12,665 nt of DNA from Candidatus Delongbacteria bacterium (lineage in GTDB: Bacteria; CAIWAD01): positions 1 through 12,665 of the forward strand of contig JACKCN010000016.1 in NCBI GenBank assembly GCA_020634015.1, written 5' to 3'. Numbering within the stretch: the stretch's first letter is position 1; every line of letters begins with the position of its first letter. This document shows, in pieces, positions 1-7,886 of this stretch. The notes under the pieces are model-generated. The model was not told where the DNA came from. It saw only the letters and a program-made list of their open reading frames with translations, and searched no databases. The position numbers were made by a program, and so were the translations under genes.

Positions 1-59
1 AAGGACCGCAGCGCGGGCCAAGTTTGCGCGGCGCGAGGCCTGCTGAGCCTTCTATTGGA

Positions 60-89
60 CCTATCTTTTCTTCGCGAAGAAAAGGTAGG
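60..89. repeat. Palindromic element downstream of murI
   Basis: A perfect 20-base palindrome (65-84, half-site CTTTTCTTCG) is extended by CCTA/TAGG on either side of one mismatch. It starts 35 bases after the murI stop. RNA from either strand would fold into a stable hairpin. Neither side is followed by a clear U tract, so it may be a weak terminator or a dispersed repetitive palindrome. The rest of 1-123 shows no gene. Confidence 0.5.
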
Positions 90-123
90 AGAACGCCCCC
101 CGCGCAGGGAGCCTGGTGTCACA

Positions 124-951
124 TCACGCGCCCTCGCGGAACTCGCGGGATTCGACGTCCACCAGTTGCAGGTCCTCGGGGATGCCGGGCAGGATCAGGC
201 GGGCCAGGCGTTGGTAGGCGGGGGTGCGGTCGCTGAAGAAGTAGCTGCAGTTGCCCTGGCCCAGGCTGGGGTTCAGCAGGTCGGCGGCCAGCAGGCGTTC
301 GGCCAGCAGCTCGGCGGTGCCCTGGGCGGCGTCGGCCACGGCGAAGCCGCTGCCCAGGATCTGGCGGATCACGGGTTCCAGCAGGGGGTAGTGGGTGCAG
401 CCCAGCACGACCGTGTCCGTGTCGAACTCGCGCAGGTCGCCCAGATAGTGCTCGACGACGGTTTCGGCCACGGGGCCGTCGACGATGCCGTCTTCCACCA
501 TCGGCACGAAGAGCGGGCAGGCGCGGCTGAGAATGCGGGTGTCCGGGGACAGGGCCTCGATCGCACGCGTGTAGGCGCGGCTGCGGATGGTGGATTCGGT
601 GCCGATGACCGTGATCCGTCCGTGAGTCGAGAGGGCCACCGCGCGGCGGGCGCCGGCTTCGACCACGCCCAGGATGGGCACGCCGACTTCCGCCTCCAGT
701 TCGGGCAGGGCCAGGGCACTGGCCGTGTTGCAGGCCACCACGATCGCCTTGACATTGCGGCGCAGCAGAAAGCGGCAGATCTCGCGGCTGAAGCGGGTCA
801 CCACGGCCTGGGACTTGATGCCCCAGGGCACGCGTGCGCTGTCACCGAAGTAGATCAGGTCCTCACCCGGCAGGCGGGTGGCCAGGGCCGAGAGCACGGT
901 CAGACCGCCCACGCCGGAATCGAACACGCCGATGGGCGCCGAAGAAGGCAT
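124..951 (-). CDS. murI: Glutamate racemase
   Basis: Cytoplasmic, cofactor-independent racemase that converts L-glutamate to D-glutamate for peptidoglycan. The 275-residue length is normal for the family. Visible motifs are FDSGVGGL at residues 10-17 with the D11-S12 substrate pair, GDSARVPWG at 36-44 (family GDTARxPYG), VACNTAS at 72-78 with catalytic Cys74, E153 in the MVEDG segment, and GCTHYPLL at 184-191 with second catalytic Cys185 and His187. Both acid/base cysteines are present, so it should be active. The ATG overlaps the murD stop as TGATG, and an AGGAG Shine-Dalgarno lies 7 bases upstream, inside murD, which fixes the start and suggests coupled translation. It is the last gene of the operon in this window. 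Its product is the amino acid that the adjacent MurD uses. The identification is secure from the two cysteine motifs and the context. Confidence 0.97.
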   Translation of the reverse strand: MPSSAPIGVFDSGVGGLTVLSALATRLPGEDLIYFGDSARVPWGIKSQAVVTRFSREICRFLLRRNVKAIVVACNTASALALPELEAEVGVPILGVVEAGARRAVALSTHGRITVIGTESTIRSRAYTRAIEALSPDTRILSRACPLFVPMVEDGIVDGPVAETVVEHYLGDLREFDTDTVVLGCTHYPLLEPVIRQILGSGFAVADAAQGTAELLAERLLAADLLNPSLGQGNCSYFFSDRTPAYQRLARLILPGIPEDLQLVDVESREFREGA

Positions 952-2288
952 CAGAGGGCTCCTGCCAATTGGCGGAAGTGGTCGCCGCGATGTTCGTAGT
1001 TGCGGTACTGGTCGAAACTGGCGCAGAGGGGACTGAAGAGCACTGTGTCCCCCGCGCCCGTCCGGCTGGCGGCCAGGGCCACGGCCTGGTCCAGCGTATC
1101 ACAAAGATCGCAGGGCACTCCGGGCTGCAGGCCGGCCAGGATCAGTTCCCGATCGCGTCCGAAGAGAATCGCGCGCGCACCGCGAGCCGTCAGGGCCCGG
1201 GCCACATCGTGGAAATCGGGACCCTTGGCTTCTCCGCCCGCCAGAAGGATCAGGCGCCCCGTGGCGGGGGCGCTCAGCACGGCCTGCAGACCGGCGTCGG
1301 CATTGGTGGCCTTGCTGTCGTTGATCCAGCGCGCCGGATGCCGGCTGGGCACCGGTTCCAGTCTGTGTGCCAGGGGAGCGAAACGGCGGGCCGCCTCAGC
1401 CAGCACGCGGGCGTCCACGCCCAGTTTCCAGGCGGCCAGCGTGGCGGCCATCACGTTCCAGGCGTTGTGACGTCCCTGCAGTTTCAGCTCGCGGGTATCC
1501 AGCCAGTCAGCCAGACCAGCGAGTTGGAAGCGGATCATCTGGCCGTCCAGCTGCATCTCGCAGTCCTCGCGGGTGCCGAAGCGCCAGGCAGTCAATCCGG
1601 CGGCCCGGACGCGCGGGGCGAAGAAAACATCCTCATCCCCGTGAATCACCACGCCCTCGGGGGCCAGCTGGTGCGCCAGGCGGAATTTGGTGTCACCGTA
1701 GGCTTCCAGACTGCCGTGGCGGGCCAGATGGTCCTCGCTCAGGTTCAGCAGCACGGCCGCATCCACGGCCAGATCCTCGGTGGTCTCGAGCTGGTAGCTC
1801 GACAGTTCCAGCGCCAGCGCGTCCCAGGGGGTGTCGGCCATGGCCAGCTCGGCCAGGGGCACACCGATGTTGCCGCCGGCGGCCGCGCGCAGGCCGCCCG
1901 CTTGCAACAGGGCCGCACAGAGGGCGGTGGTGGTGGTCTTGCCGTTCGAGCCGGTGATGCCCACCAGGTGTGCCGGGACCCAGGAGCGCGCGAAGGAGAT
2001 TTCGCTGCGCACCGGAATCTGGCGCCGGTGGGCCGCCTGGATCACGGGGTGATTCATGGGCACGGCCGGACTGGGCACGATCAGGCTGGGGTTGCAGGAC
2101 AATGCGCTCTCGGCGGAAGGCAGCAGTGTGACACCCAGCTCCGTGAAAGATTCCGCAATAGCGGGGGCGAGCGGGCGGTCGTCCACCAGGCTCACCGACC
2201 AGCCATTGGCCAGGGCCAGGCGGGCGGCGGCCTGCGCGCTGAGGGCACTGCCGATCAGCAGCAGGCGGGACTCAGGCGTTCCAGACAT
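951..2288 (-). CDS. murD: UDP-N-acetylmuramoyl-L-alanine--D-glutamate ligase
   Basis: ATP-dependent cytoplasmic ligase that adds D-glutamate to UDP-MurNAc-L-Ala, the second amino-acid addition of the peptidoglycan stem peptide. The 445-residue product has the three Mur-ligase domains. An N-terminal Rossmann-like UDP-binding domain covers about 1-100. The central ATPase has the P-loop GITGSNGKTTT at 110-120, GGNIG at 138-142, ELSSYQL at 161-167, NLSEDHL at 182-188 and the expected carbamylated lysine K201. The C-terminal domain has NDSKATN, GGEAKGPDF and a final SPLCASFDQY...ERG-like block (YEHRG here) typical of MurD. The start is supported by a strong GGGAGG Shine-Dalgarno 9-10 bases upstream. 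It overlaps the end of murE by 17 bases. A few motif residues differ mildly (S for T in NLxxDHL), but nothing catalytic is missing. Confidence 0.96.
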   Translation of the reverse strand: MSGTPESRLLLIGSALSAQAAARLALANGWSVSLVDDRPLAPAIAESFTELGVTLLPSAESALSCNPSLIVPSPAVPMNHPVIQAAHRRQIPVRSEISFARSWVPAHLVGITGSNGKTTTTALCAALLQAGGLRAAAGGNIGVPLAELAMADTPWDALALELSSYQLETTEDLAVDAAVLLNLSEDHLARHGSLEAYGDTKFRLAHQLAPEGVVIHGDEDVFFAPRVRAAGLTAWRFGTREDCEMQLDGQMIRFQLAGLADWLDTRELKLQGRHNAWNVMAATLAAWKLGVDARVLAEAARRFAPLAHRLEPVPSRHPARWINDSKATNADAGLQAVLSAPATGRLILLAGGEAKGPDFHDVARALTARGARAILFGRDRELILAGLQPGVPCDLCDTLDQAVALAASRTGAGDTVLFSPLCASFDQYRNYEHRGDHFRQLAGAL

Positions 2289-3777
2289 CGGCCAGCACCT
2301 CCCGTTCGTCGAAATGCAGTTTGCCGCTGCCGATCAACTGATAGCGCTCGTGTCCCTTGCCCAGCAGCAGCACCAGATCCTCGGGTTCCGCCATGGTCAG
2401 GGCCGCGCGAATCGCTTCGGCACGGTCGGGAATCCACTGGCTGGTTTCGGGGTGAGACAGACCGGCGCGCATGTCCGTCGCGATCTGCAGCGGATCCTCG
2501 CTGCGCGGGTTGTCGGTGGTGATCAGCAGGCGATGGCTGTGGCTTTCGGCAATCGCGGCCATCCGCGGGCGTTTGCTGCGGTCGCGGTCGCCCCCACAGC
2601 CAAAGACCGTGAATATCCGCCGAGGCTTCAGTTCCGCCAGTGCCGCGTAACACTTCTCGTAGCCATCGGGAGTGTGCGCGTAATCAATGATCACGCGCGC
2701 GTGACCGTGCTTTTCGTGCAGTTCGAGGCGGCCCGGGGCACTGCTCAGACCGGCACAGAGCCCGGCCAGTTCCTCGGCTTGCAGGCCTTGCAGACGCATC
2801 GCCACCAGCGCTGCCAGCGCGTTCTGTGCGTTGTGTGCTCCCGGCAGGGGAATGCGGTAGCGTTCGCGTGATCCACCGGGCGTGATCAGTTCCAGAATCT
2901 GCGCCGACCCATCAACGCGGCGCTTGACCAGTCGCCAGTCCGCGTCCGGGGACACACCGGCCGTGATGCAGCCTGATCCCAGCTCAGCGGCCAGCCGACG
3001 GCCCCACGGGTCATCGGTGAAGACCAGCCGCCAGGCTGTCTCCTTCCGTGCCATGAAATCCGCTTTGCAACGGAAATAGTCTTCCATCTCCAGATGGTAA
3101 TCGAGGTGTTCGGGGCTGAGATTGAGGAAGATCGCTCCATGGAAGCTGAGCCCCGCGATCCGCTGCTGGTCGATCGCGTGGCTCGAGACTTCCATCACCA
3201 GATGCCGCCCGCCCGCCTCGCGGATCCGCGCTCCCAGTCGTGACAACTGGCTGGCCCCGGGTGTGGTGAGGCCCGGGTTGAGCTCGGCCGATGGACCGAT
3301 CCAGCTGCCCAGTGTGCCACAATGGCCGCAGTGCGCATCACGCGACAGCAGCAGGCGATGCAGCAGCCAGGTGGTCGTTGTCTTGCCGTTGGTGCCCGTG
3401 ATGCCGATGAGCTTCAGCGTGCGCGCCGGATGGCCCTCAAGGGCTTCCGCGGCCAGCGCCAGCCAGGTCCGGGTGTCCTCCACCTGCAGATCCGCCGGAC
3501 TCCCCGCTTCACCCACGCTGAACACCCCCTGGGCTCGCAGGCTTTCCAGTTGGCTGTGGCCATCGAATCGCTGGCCCCGGATCGCCACGAAGAGATCACC
3601 GGAGCGTGCCTGGCGATGGTCCTCGACCAGCGCCGGCCAGTGATCCTCTTCGCCACGGCGCCAGCCCGCGCCCCAGGTCGCGCCCCGAGGCAGGGAACCC
3701 GCGAGGACCGGACACAGCGCCCGCAGACTGGTGGCGTCAAGAGTCCGTGGGGCAAGCTGTTGGAGATCGTGCGACAT
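2272..3777 (-). CDS. murE: UDP-MurNAc-L-alanyl-D-glutamate--meso-diaminopimelate ligase
   Basis: ATP-dependent Mur ligase that adds the third stem-peptide residue. The substrate can be read from the sequence: DNPRSEDP at residues 422-429 contains the DNPR motif, which in this family marks meso-diaminopimelate rather than lysine enzymes. Other motifs are P-loop GITGTNGKTTTT at 125-136, TTP at 171-173, EVSSHA at 196-201, NLSPEHLDYH at 219-228, the likely carbamylated lysine K238, DYAHTPD at 365-371, GCGGDRD at 393-399 and GKGHE at 473-477. The 501-residue length is normal. NLSPEHLDYH has Glu where most homologues have Asp (NLTxDHLDYH), a conservative change. The ATG lies 2 bases after the stop of the sugar-transferase-like gene, with only a weak GGGA Shine-Dalgarno, so coupling is likely. 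In many genomes murF and mraY follow murE; here murD follows directly. Confidence 0.96.
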   Translation of the reverse strand: MSHDLQQLAPRTLDATSLRALCPVLAGSLPRGATWGAGWRRGEEDHWPALVEDHRQARSGDLFVAIRGQRFDGHSQLESLRAQGVFSVGEAGSPADLQVEDTRTWLALAAEALEGHPARTLKLIGITGTNGKTTTTWLLHRLLLSRDAHCGHCGTLGSWIGPSAELNPGLTTPGASQLSRLGARIREAGGRHLVMEVSSHAIDQQRIAGLSFHGAIFLNLSPEHLDYHLEMEDYFRCKADFMARKETAWRLVFTDDPWGRRLAAELGSGCITAGVSPDADWRLVKRRVDGSAQILELITPGGSRERYRIPLPGAHNAQNALAALVAMRLQGLQAEELAGLCAGLSSAPGRLELHEKHGHARVIIDYAHTPDGYEKCYAALAELKPRRIFTVFGCGGDRDRSKRPRMAAIAESHSHRLLITTDNPRSEDPLQIATDMRAGLSHPETSQWIPDRAEAIRAALTMAEPEDLVLLLGKGHERYQLIGSGKLHFDEREVLADVWNA

Positions 3778-3779
3778 GA

Positions 3780-5111
3780 CTATTCCCGCATTGCGCCCTG
3801 GCGCGGATGCAACAGTGAGTACACGCCTTTGTAGAAGGACTCCAGCAGAATCCGGAAGTCCATCCAGAGGCTCCAGTTCATCAGGTAATACATGTCCAGG
3901 GCCACCCGGTGGTCCTCGTCGAAGTAGCCGAAACTGGAAACCTGCCAGAGTCCGGTCAAACCCGGGCGTACCCGGTTGAGGCCGGGGCCGAAGTTGCGGT
4001 ATCCACCCAACTCGCGCTCCAGCAGGGGCGCAGGTCCGACGAGGGCCTGAGTGCCGGCCAGCACGCCCAGCAGCTCGGGCAGCTTGTAGAGGCCGCTCTG
4101 GAAGAGAAAGCCCCCATCCTCGTAGCGTACACGCAGCTGCCAGAGATGGACTGCCCGGCCCGACAGATCCCAGCGGGGAATCCGCTTGAGAGGCCGGAAG
4201 CCCAGGAAGGGCGCCGAGAGCACGATCACCAGAATCATCAGGGGCAGGGCGGGCAGCACCAGCAGAGTATCCCAGGCGCGCTTCAGCAGCCGGTTCCAGG
4301 GATGGGTCAACCTTTGCTCGAGGCCCAGCAGCAACTGGGAGCGCAGGGTGAGGATGCGTGTGCCGGCCAGCGCCAGAGTCGCGGCGTCGGGAATCAGCTT
4401 GATGTACTTCAATCGAATCTCGAAACCGCGCAGCAGGCTCACCAGCCGTGTGCGCGGGATGCCCTGCATCAGGATCACCACCTTGTCCAGCCCTTCATCA
4501 CGCAGCATGCGCGTGATCTCTTCCTCGATCTCCGGGCGAAAAAGCTGGCCTTCATCATCAAGACACTGCTCGGGCGACCAGCTGGCCAGCACGCGATTCT
4601 GCAGGTGGAACTCGCTGCTGGCGTCGGTCTCGAGGAACTCCTTCAGTGGCTCGCCGCGGCCAATGACCACACAGGGCACGCGCAACACGTGCAGACGCAA
4701 CACGGTCCGGATCGCCAGCAGGCGGCTCAGCGGCATCAGCAGCGCCAGCCAGCCCATGGCGATCACGGTGGCCAGCCGACTGAATTCGAAGTTGAGCTTG
4801 AACACCACCAGATAGCTGACCGCGACGATGAACAGCAACATGACCACGCGCAGGCTGCCGAAGACCTGGCGGCGCAGGTCGTCCTGTCCGAATCGGTAGA
4901 GTCCCGAGGCGATGGCGAAGAAGAGCTGAGCTCCCGCGCAGAGAGCCAGAAAGCCGGACATCTGGGCCAGAGGTTGGGGAACGTGCACCCAAGATGGAAA
5001 GAGGAGGGGCAGCAGTTCGAAGCGCGTGAGCCAGGCCAGCCAGAAGGAAAGCAGCAGGCTGCCGGCATCGAGCAGCGCCAGGCTGACCCGAACCAGGTAG
5101 CGGGCGATCAT
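3780..5111 (-). CDS. Polyprenyl glycosylphosphotransferase-like membrane protein, catalytic dyad missing
   Basis: A 443-residue protein with the layout of the long WbaP/WcaJ-type enzymes, which move a sugar phosphate onto undecaprenyl phosphate to start surface-polysaccharide units. Seen: four likely N-terminal membrane segments (about 8-28, 52-72, 88-108, 113-133), a nucleotide-binding-like middle (about 145-255, starting CVVIGRG), a membrane-entering helix at 281-303 and a bacterial sugar transferase domain (275-430). VRPGLTGLWQVSS at 381-393 and the NWSLWMDFRILLESF block at 412-426 are clearly conserved. Odd: the SLDELPQ segment that carries the catalytic Asp-Glu dyad reads GLYKLPE (residues 340-346), the GPRP motif reads GPAP (359-362), and the preceding KFRSM-to-RVG region is short and unlike the family. 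It may be inactive or have another role. The ATG overlaps the upstream glycosyltransferase stop as ATGA, with GGAAGG upstream. Confidence 0.85.
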   Translation of the reverse strand: MIARYLVRVSLALLDAGSLLLSFWLAWLTRFELLPLLFPSWVHVPQPLAQMSGFLALCAGAQLFFAIASGLYRFGQDDLRRQVFGSLRVVMLLFIVAVSYLVVFKLNFEFSRLATVIAMGWLALLMPLSRLLAIRTVLRLHVLRVPCVVIGRGEPLKEFLETDASSEFHLQNRVLASWSPEQCLDDEGQLFRPEIEEEITRMLRDEGLDKVVILMQGIPRTRLVSLLRGFEIRLKYIKLIPDAATLALAGTRILTLRSQLLLGLEQRLTHPWNRLLKRAWDTLLVLPALPLMILVIVLSAPFLGFRPLKRIPRWDLSGRAVHLWQLRVRYEDGGFLFQSGLYKLPELLGVLAGTQALVGPAPLLERELGGYRNFGPGLNRVRPGLTGLWQVSSFGYFDEDHRVALDMYYLMNWSLWMDFRILLESFYKGVYSLLHPRQGAMRE

Positions 5112-6025
5112 CCCTTCTGCCTTCCCAGCACCATCGCCAGAAGTCGGACAAGGGCATACCGCGTGCCCACGCCCGCATAGACCAACCAGTTGACGAACCA
5201 GGGATACTGCTGCCGGTAGTGCTTGCGGTAGAAGATCAGCATCGAGGCATGAAAGTGATGCATGACCCAGGTGCCGCTCTTGAGCGAGGTGCCGCGCTTG
5301 TGATGCAGAATGTCGATGTCACCCAGGTACCAGATGCTGTGGCCGCGCTGGCGCACCCGGTAGCAGAGATCGATGTCTTCGCCGTAGAAGAAGTAGTCCT
5401 CGTCGAAGAAGCCCAGCTCCTTCACCACCGGCAGCCGGCAGAACATGAAGGCCCCCACGCCGCAGTCGATCAGGTAACGCCCGTCCTCGGGCAGGTAACT
5501 CAGATCATAGCGCGAGAAGTGGCGGCTGCGGGGAAACAGGGCATTCAGCCCCAGCACCTTGTAGAGCGCCACCAGCGGAGTGGGAAAGCTGCGCCGACAG
5601 GCTTTGTCCAGGCTGCCATCCTTGCGCAGCAGGCGACAGCCCGAAATGGCGCAGTCGGGGGTGGCGTCCATGAAATCCAGCAATTGCTGGAGCGCATGGT
5701 TGCGCAGTTCCGTGTCCGAATTGAGAAACAGCAGGTAGTCGCCGTGTGACTGATGTGCCGCCAGATTGTTGGCCGCGGCGAATCCCAGCCGTCCACCTCC
5801 GGAGAGCACGCGCACGTCGGGAAACTCACGGGCCAGCTGCTCGCCCGAGCCATCACTGGAGCCATTGTCCACCACGAGGACTTCGGTGTCCAGCCCGGCC
5901 GCGTCCGTGCGGATGGACTGCAGGCAGGCACGGGTCAGCTCGAGCGTGTTGTAATGCACGATCACGATCGAGATCAGCCGGGATTTCCGCGGCTGCCCCC
6001 CGGGCATCTCCATGGCAGCGCTCAT
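5108..6025 (-). CDS. Family 2 glycosyltransferase (rhamnosyltransferase-like)
   Basis: A 305-residue GT-A fold glycosyltransferase that probably transfers a sugar from a nucleotide donor to a lipid-linked surface glycan at the inner face of the cytoplasmic membrane. Seen: the N-terminal strand ISIVIVHYN at 18-26, DNGSSDGS at 53-60, GFAAANN at 81-87, the metal-binding NSDTE at 102-106 (DxD equivalent), GxFFDEDYFFYGEDIDLCYR at about 205-223 containing the catalytic-base ED pair, and HHKRGTS at 241-247. The C-terminal part (262-300) is hydrophobic and basic, suggesting membrane association. These blocks fit the WbbL-type rhamnosyltransferase branch of GT2, but the sugar cannot be told from sequence. 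The start overlaps the rlmN stop as ATGA and has a strong GAGGAGG Shine-Dalgarno 10 bases upstream. Its partner is the phosphotransferase-like gene it overlaps downstream. Confidence 0.92.
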   Translation of the reverse strand: MSAAMEMPGGQPRKSRLISIVIVHYNTLELTRACLQSIRTDAAGLDTEVLVVDNGSSDGSGEQLAREFPDVRVLSGGGRLGFAAANNLAAHQSHGDYLLFLNSDTELRNHALQQLLDFMDATPDCAISGCRLLRKDGSLDKACRRSFPTPLVALYKVLGLNALFPRSRHFSRYDLSYLPEDGRYLIDCGVGAFMFCRLPVVKELGFFDEDYFFYGEDIDLCYRVRQRGHSIWYLGDIDILHHKRGTSLKSGTWVMHHFHASMLIFYRKHYRQQYPWFVNWLVYAGVGTRYALVRLLAMVLGRQKG

Positions 6026-7074
6026 CCCGCCTGTGCCTCCTCTACCAGCAATTGCCCGCAGGCGGCACTGATGTCGGTTCCCATGTTCTGGCGCAGCGTG
6101 ACGGCAAAAGGCGCATTCTTCAGTCCCTCGAAGAAGCGCTCGTAGATCCGTGTGTCACTGCTGGTGAAGCCGCGATTGGTGGGGTTGTAGTAGATCAGGT
6201 TCAGCTTGCAGGGCAGACGCGAGAGGCGGCTGCGCAGCCCTTTCAGGTCTTCTTCCGCATCGTTGACACCATCCATCAGGATGTACTCGAAGGTCACGCG
6301 GTCACGTTTCTTCTCCGTCCAGACCTTGCAGGCCGCAAACAGCTGATCGAGGTCGTGCTTGCGGTTGACGGGCATCAATGCGTTGCGCTTTTCGTCGGTG
6401 ATCGCGTTCAGCGAGACCGCCAGTCGGCAGGGCACGTCTTCCTCGGCCAGTTGCAGGATGCGCGGCACCAGGCCCGAGGTGGACACGGTGATCCGCCGCT
6501 GCCCGATGGCAAGACCGGCCGGATCATTCAGCAGGCGCACCGCCTTGCAGACCGTCTCATAGTTGTGCAGCGGCTCGCCCATGCCCATGAAGACCACGTT
6601 GCGCACCTTCTTGCCCGGCAGGGACTGGATGTACAGGATCTGCTGCAGGATCTCCGATACGTCCAGATGACGCTTGAGACCCATGGTGGCCGTCGCACAG
6701 AACTTGCAGCCCAGGGCACAGCCCACCTGGCTGGACACGCACACCGTCTGCCGGTCGCCGAAGTCCATCCAGACCGACTCGATGTGCTCGCCGTCGTGCA
6801 GCCGGAAGAGGAACTTCTCGCAGGCACTCACCCGGCTGACCGCATGGCGCACCGGTACCAGCTCGAGCACCTGAAAATGCCGGGCGAGGGTATCCCGCAA
6901 ATCGCGGGACAGATTGCTCATGGCGGAAAAGTCGAAGACTTGTTTCTGGTGAACCCACTGGAAGATCTGGCTGGCGCGAAAACGGTTCTCCCCAGCACTT
7001 TCCAGTACGTCGGCCAGCTCCAGAGGACTCAATCCGCACAGGTTGAGCTGGCTGGTGGACCCGGTAGTCTGCAT
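6022..7074 (-). CDS. rlmN: Dual-specificity RNA methyltransferase RlmN (23S rRNA A2503 C2-methyltransferase)
   Basis: Radical-SAM enzyme that methylates C2 of A2503 in 23S rRNA and, in characterised homologues, A37 of some tRNAs. Numbered from the upstream GTG at 7095, the 4Fe-4S cysteines are in CALGCKFC (C126, C130, C133), GMGEPL lies at 171-176, and the two catalytic cysteines of the family match C119 (VCVSSQVGC) and C346 (SAACGQL). All required cysteines are therefore present. The start is uncertain. I chose ATG at 7074 (350 residues); GTG at 7095 would give 357 residues, and neither has a clear Shine-Dalgarno. It is the first gene of the packed run ending in murI, so the operon promoter should lie in or beyond the 121-base gap upstream. 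Cfr-type resistance enzymes share the fold, but the N-terminal region and the housekeeping context favour RlmN. Confidence 0.95.
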   Translation of the reverse strand: MQTTGSTSQLNLCGLSPLELADVLESAGENRFRASQIFQWVHQKQVFDFSAMSNLSRDLRDTLARHFQVLELVPVRHAVSRVSACEKFLFRLHDGEHIESVWMDFGDRQTVCVSSQVGCALGCKFCATATMGLKRHLDVSEILQQILYIQSLPGKKVRNVVFMGMGEPLHNYETVCKAVRLLNDPAGLAIGQRRITVSTSGLVPRILQLAEEDVPCRLAVSLNAITDEKRNALMPVNRKHDLDQLFAACKVWTEKKRDRVTFEYILMDGVNDAEEDLKGLRSRLSRLPCKLNLIYYNPTNRGFTSSDTRIYERFFEGLKNAPFAVTLRQNMGTDISAACGQLLVEEAQAG

Positions 7075-7095
7075 CGGCTGAAGATAGCCACGCAC

Positions 7096-7216
7096 CCAAG
7101 ATTTTCAAAGGTGCCCGGGCGAGCTCGACAGCAGGATGGAGGTGCTGATCAGGACATTTTTCACCAGCGCGGTCAGGATTCCGGGGCCGGAGTGCATAGC
7201 CCTGGAATTCCGGGGC
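7096..7216 (-). promoter_or_regulatory. Gap upstream of the rlmN-murI operon
   Basis: This 121-base gap between the response regulator stop and the rlmN start must hold either the operon promoter or a read-through segment. I see no convincing -35/-10 pair. An imperfect inverted repeat (7176-7187 with 7199-7210, 11-base loop) lies just after the regulator stop. On the transcribed strand it has two C-A mismatches and no following U tract, so it is at best a weak terminator. Confidence 0.3.
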
Positions 7217-7591
7217 TCAGGTGGTTTCCAGCAGGTTCTGGAGGATATGCACCAGTTCACCAATGGTGTAGGGCTTGGTGAGTTTGGGGGGCTCGCCGGC
7301 AGCGGGCTTGTCCTCCGCAGCATGACCAGAGCAAAGCAGCAGTTTCTGTTCCGGCTGCAGCTCGTGGATCTTGCGACAGACTTCCTTGCCGGTCACGTAG
7401 GGCATCTGGTCATCGACCATGACCAGGTCGAAGCGGTCCGGATTGCGAAAGAACATGTCCAGAGCCTCATGGCCGTTGGCGGCGGTCACGACTTCATAAC
7501 CCAGGAAAGTCAGCAGTTGCTCGCTCGTGCGAAGCAGGATCGCCTCGTCATCGGCCAGCAGGATGCAGGGCTGGGTGTGCGTGGTGTTCAT
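7217..7591 (-). CDS. Single-domain response regulator (CheY-like receiver)
   Basis: A 124-residue stand-alone receiver domain without an output domain. It presumably acts by phosphorylation-dependent protein contact or as a phosphorelay intermediate. Seen: acidic pair D14-D15 (LLADDE), phospho-acceptor D60 in LVMVDDQMP, switch residue S89 in LLLCSG, and conserved lysine K106 in LTKPY. All phosphorylation-site residues are intact. The sequence resembles receivers attached to hybrid histidine kinases. I chose the ATG at 7591 because the receiver fold begins right after it and GGAG lies 10 bases upstream. A longer reading from 7669 adds 26 residues with no domain character. No kinase gene is adjacent, so the partner is unknown. 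It is followed by a 121-base gap before rlmN and is probably transcribed separately. Confidence 0.92.
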   Translation of the reverse strand: MNTTHTQPCILLADDEAILLRTSEQLLTFLGYEVVTAANGHEALDMFFRNPDRFDLVMVDDQMPYVTGKEVCRKIHELQPEQKLLLCSGHAAEDKPAAGEPPKLTKPYTIGELVHILQNLLETT

Positions 7592-7886
7592 TGAGGCCCT
7601 GCTCCAGAATCTCCGGTCACTCAGGACCGCGCCGACAGGCGGTTTTGCATTCCACGGGACTGCTGCCATTTCTGCTGGATGCGTATCACATCCACCAGCT
7701 CCCGGTCAGAATATCGTCGTTCGCATGGGGGCATTGAGTGAGTGCCGCGAACAAAGTGCGAGCACGCCTGCTGAGATCTGCGACCGGATGTCATCCATTG
7801 GCACCGCGGCGTGGAAATCTTCTGCAATCGTGAAAAGGCATCCAGCGCCGGGGCGCCCAATACTCCGGAAGGGTGGCCGATGAATG
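7592..7886. other. Intergenic stretch between response regulator and secreted-protein terminator
   Basis: About 295 bases without a confident gene. It must contain the 5' region of the response regulator. No clear promoter hexamers or strong hairpins were found. One short minus-strand reading frame, 7734 down to 7621 (37 codons, beginning MPPCERRYSDRELVDV), has helix-like amino-acid composition and ends 29 bases before the regulator start. It lacks a Shine-Dalgarno, so I do not call it a gene. Confidence 0.4.

Noticed and set aside
55..2522. Long plus-strand frames opposite murI and murD (314 and 562 codons)
   Set aside because: They are antisense to well-identified genes, rich in Gly, Ala, Gln, His and Arg as expected from GC-rich codon bias on the other strand, and show no domain or start signal.
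3909..5180. 423-codon plus-strand frame opposite the phosphotransferase-like gene
   Set aside because: Extremely Gln/His/Ala rich and wholly antisense to a gene with clear family motifs; a codon-bias artefact.
7176..7210. Inverted repeat after the response regulator stop as a terminator
   Set aside because: On the transcribed strand the stem has two C-A mismatches, and no U tract follows.
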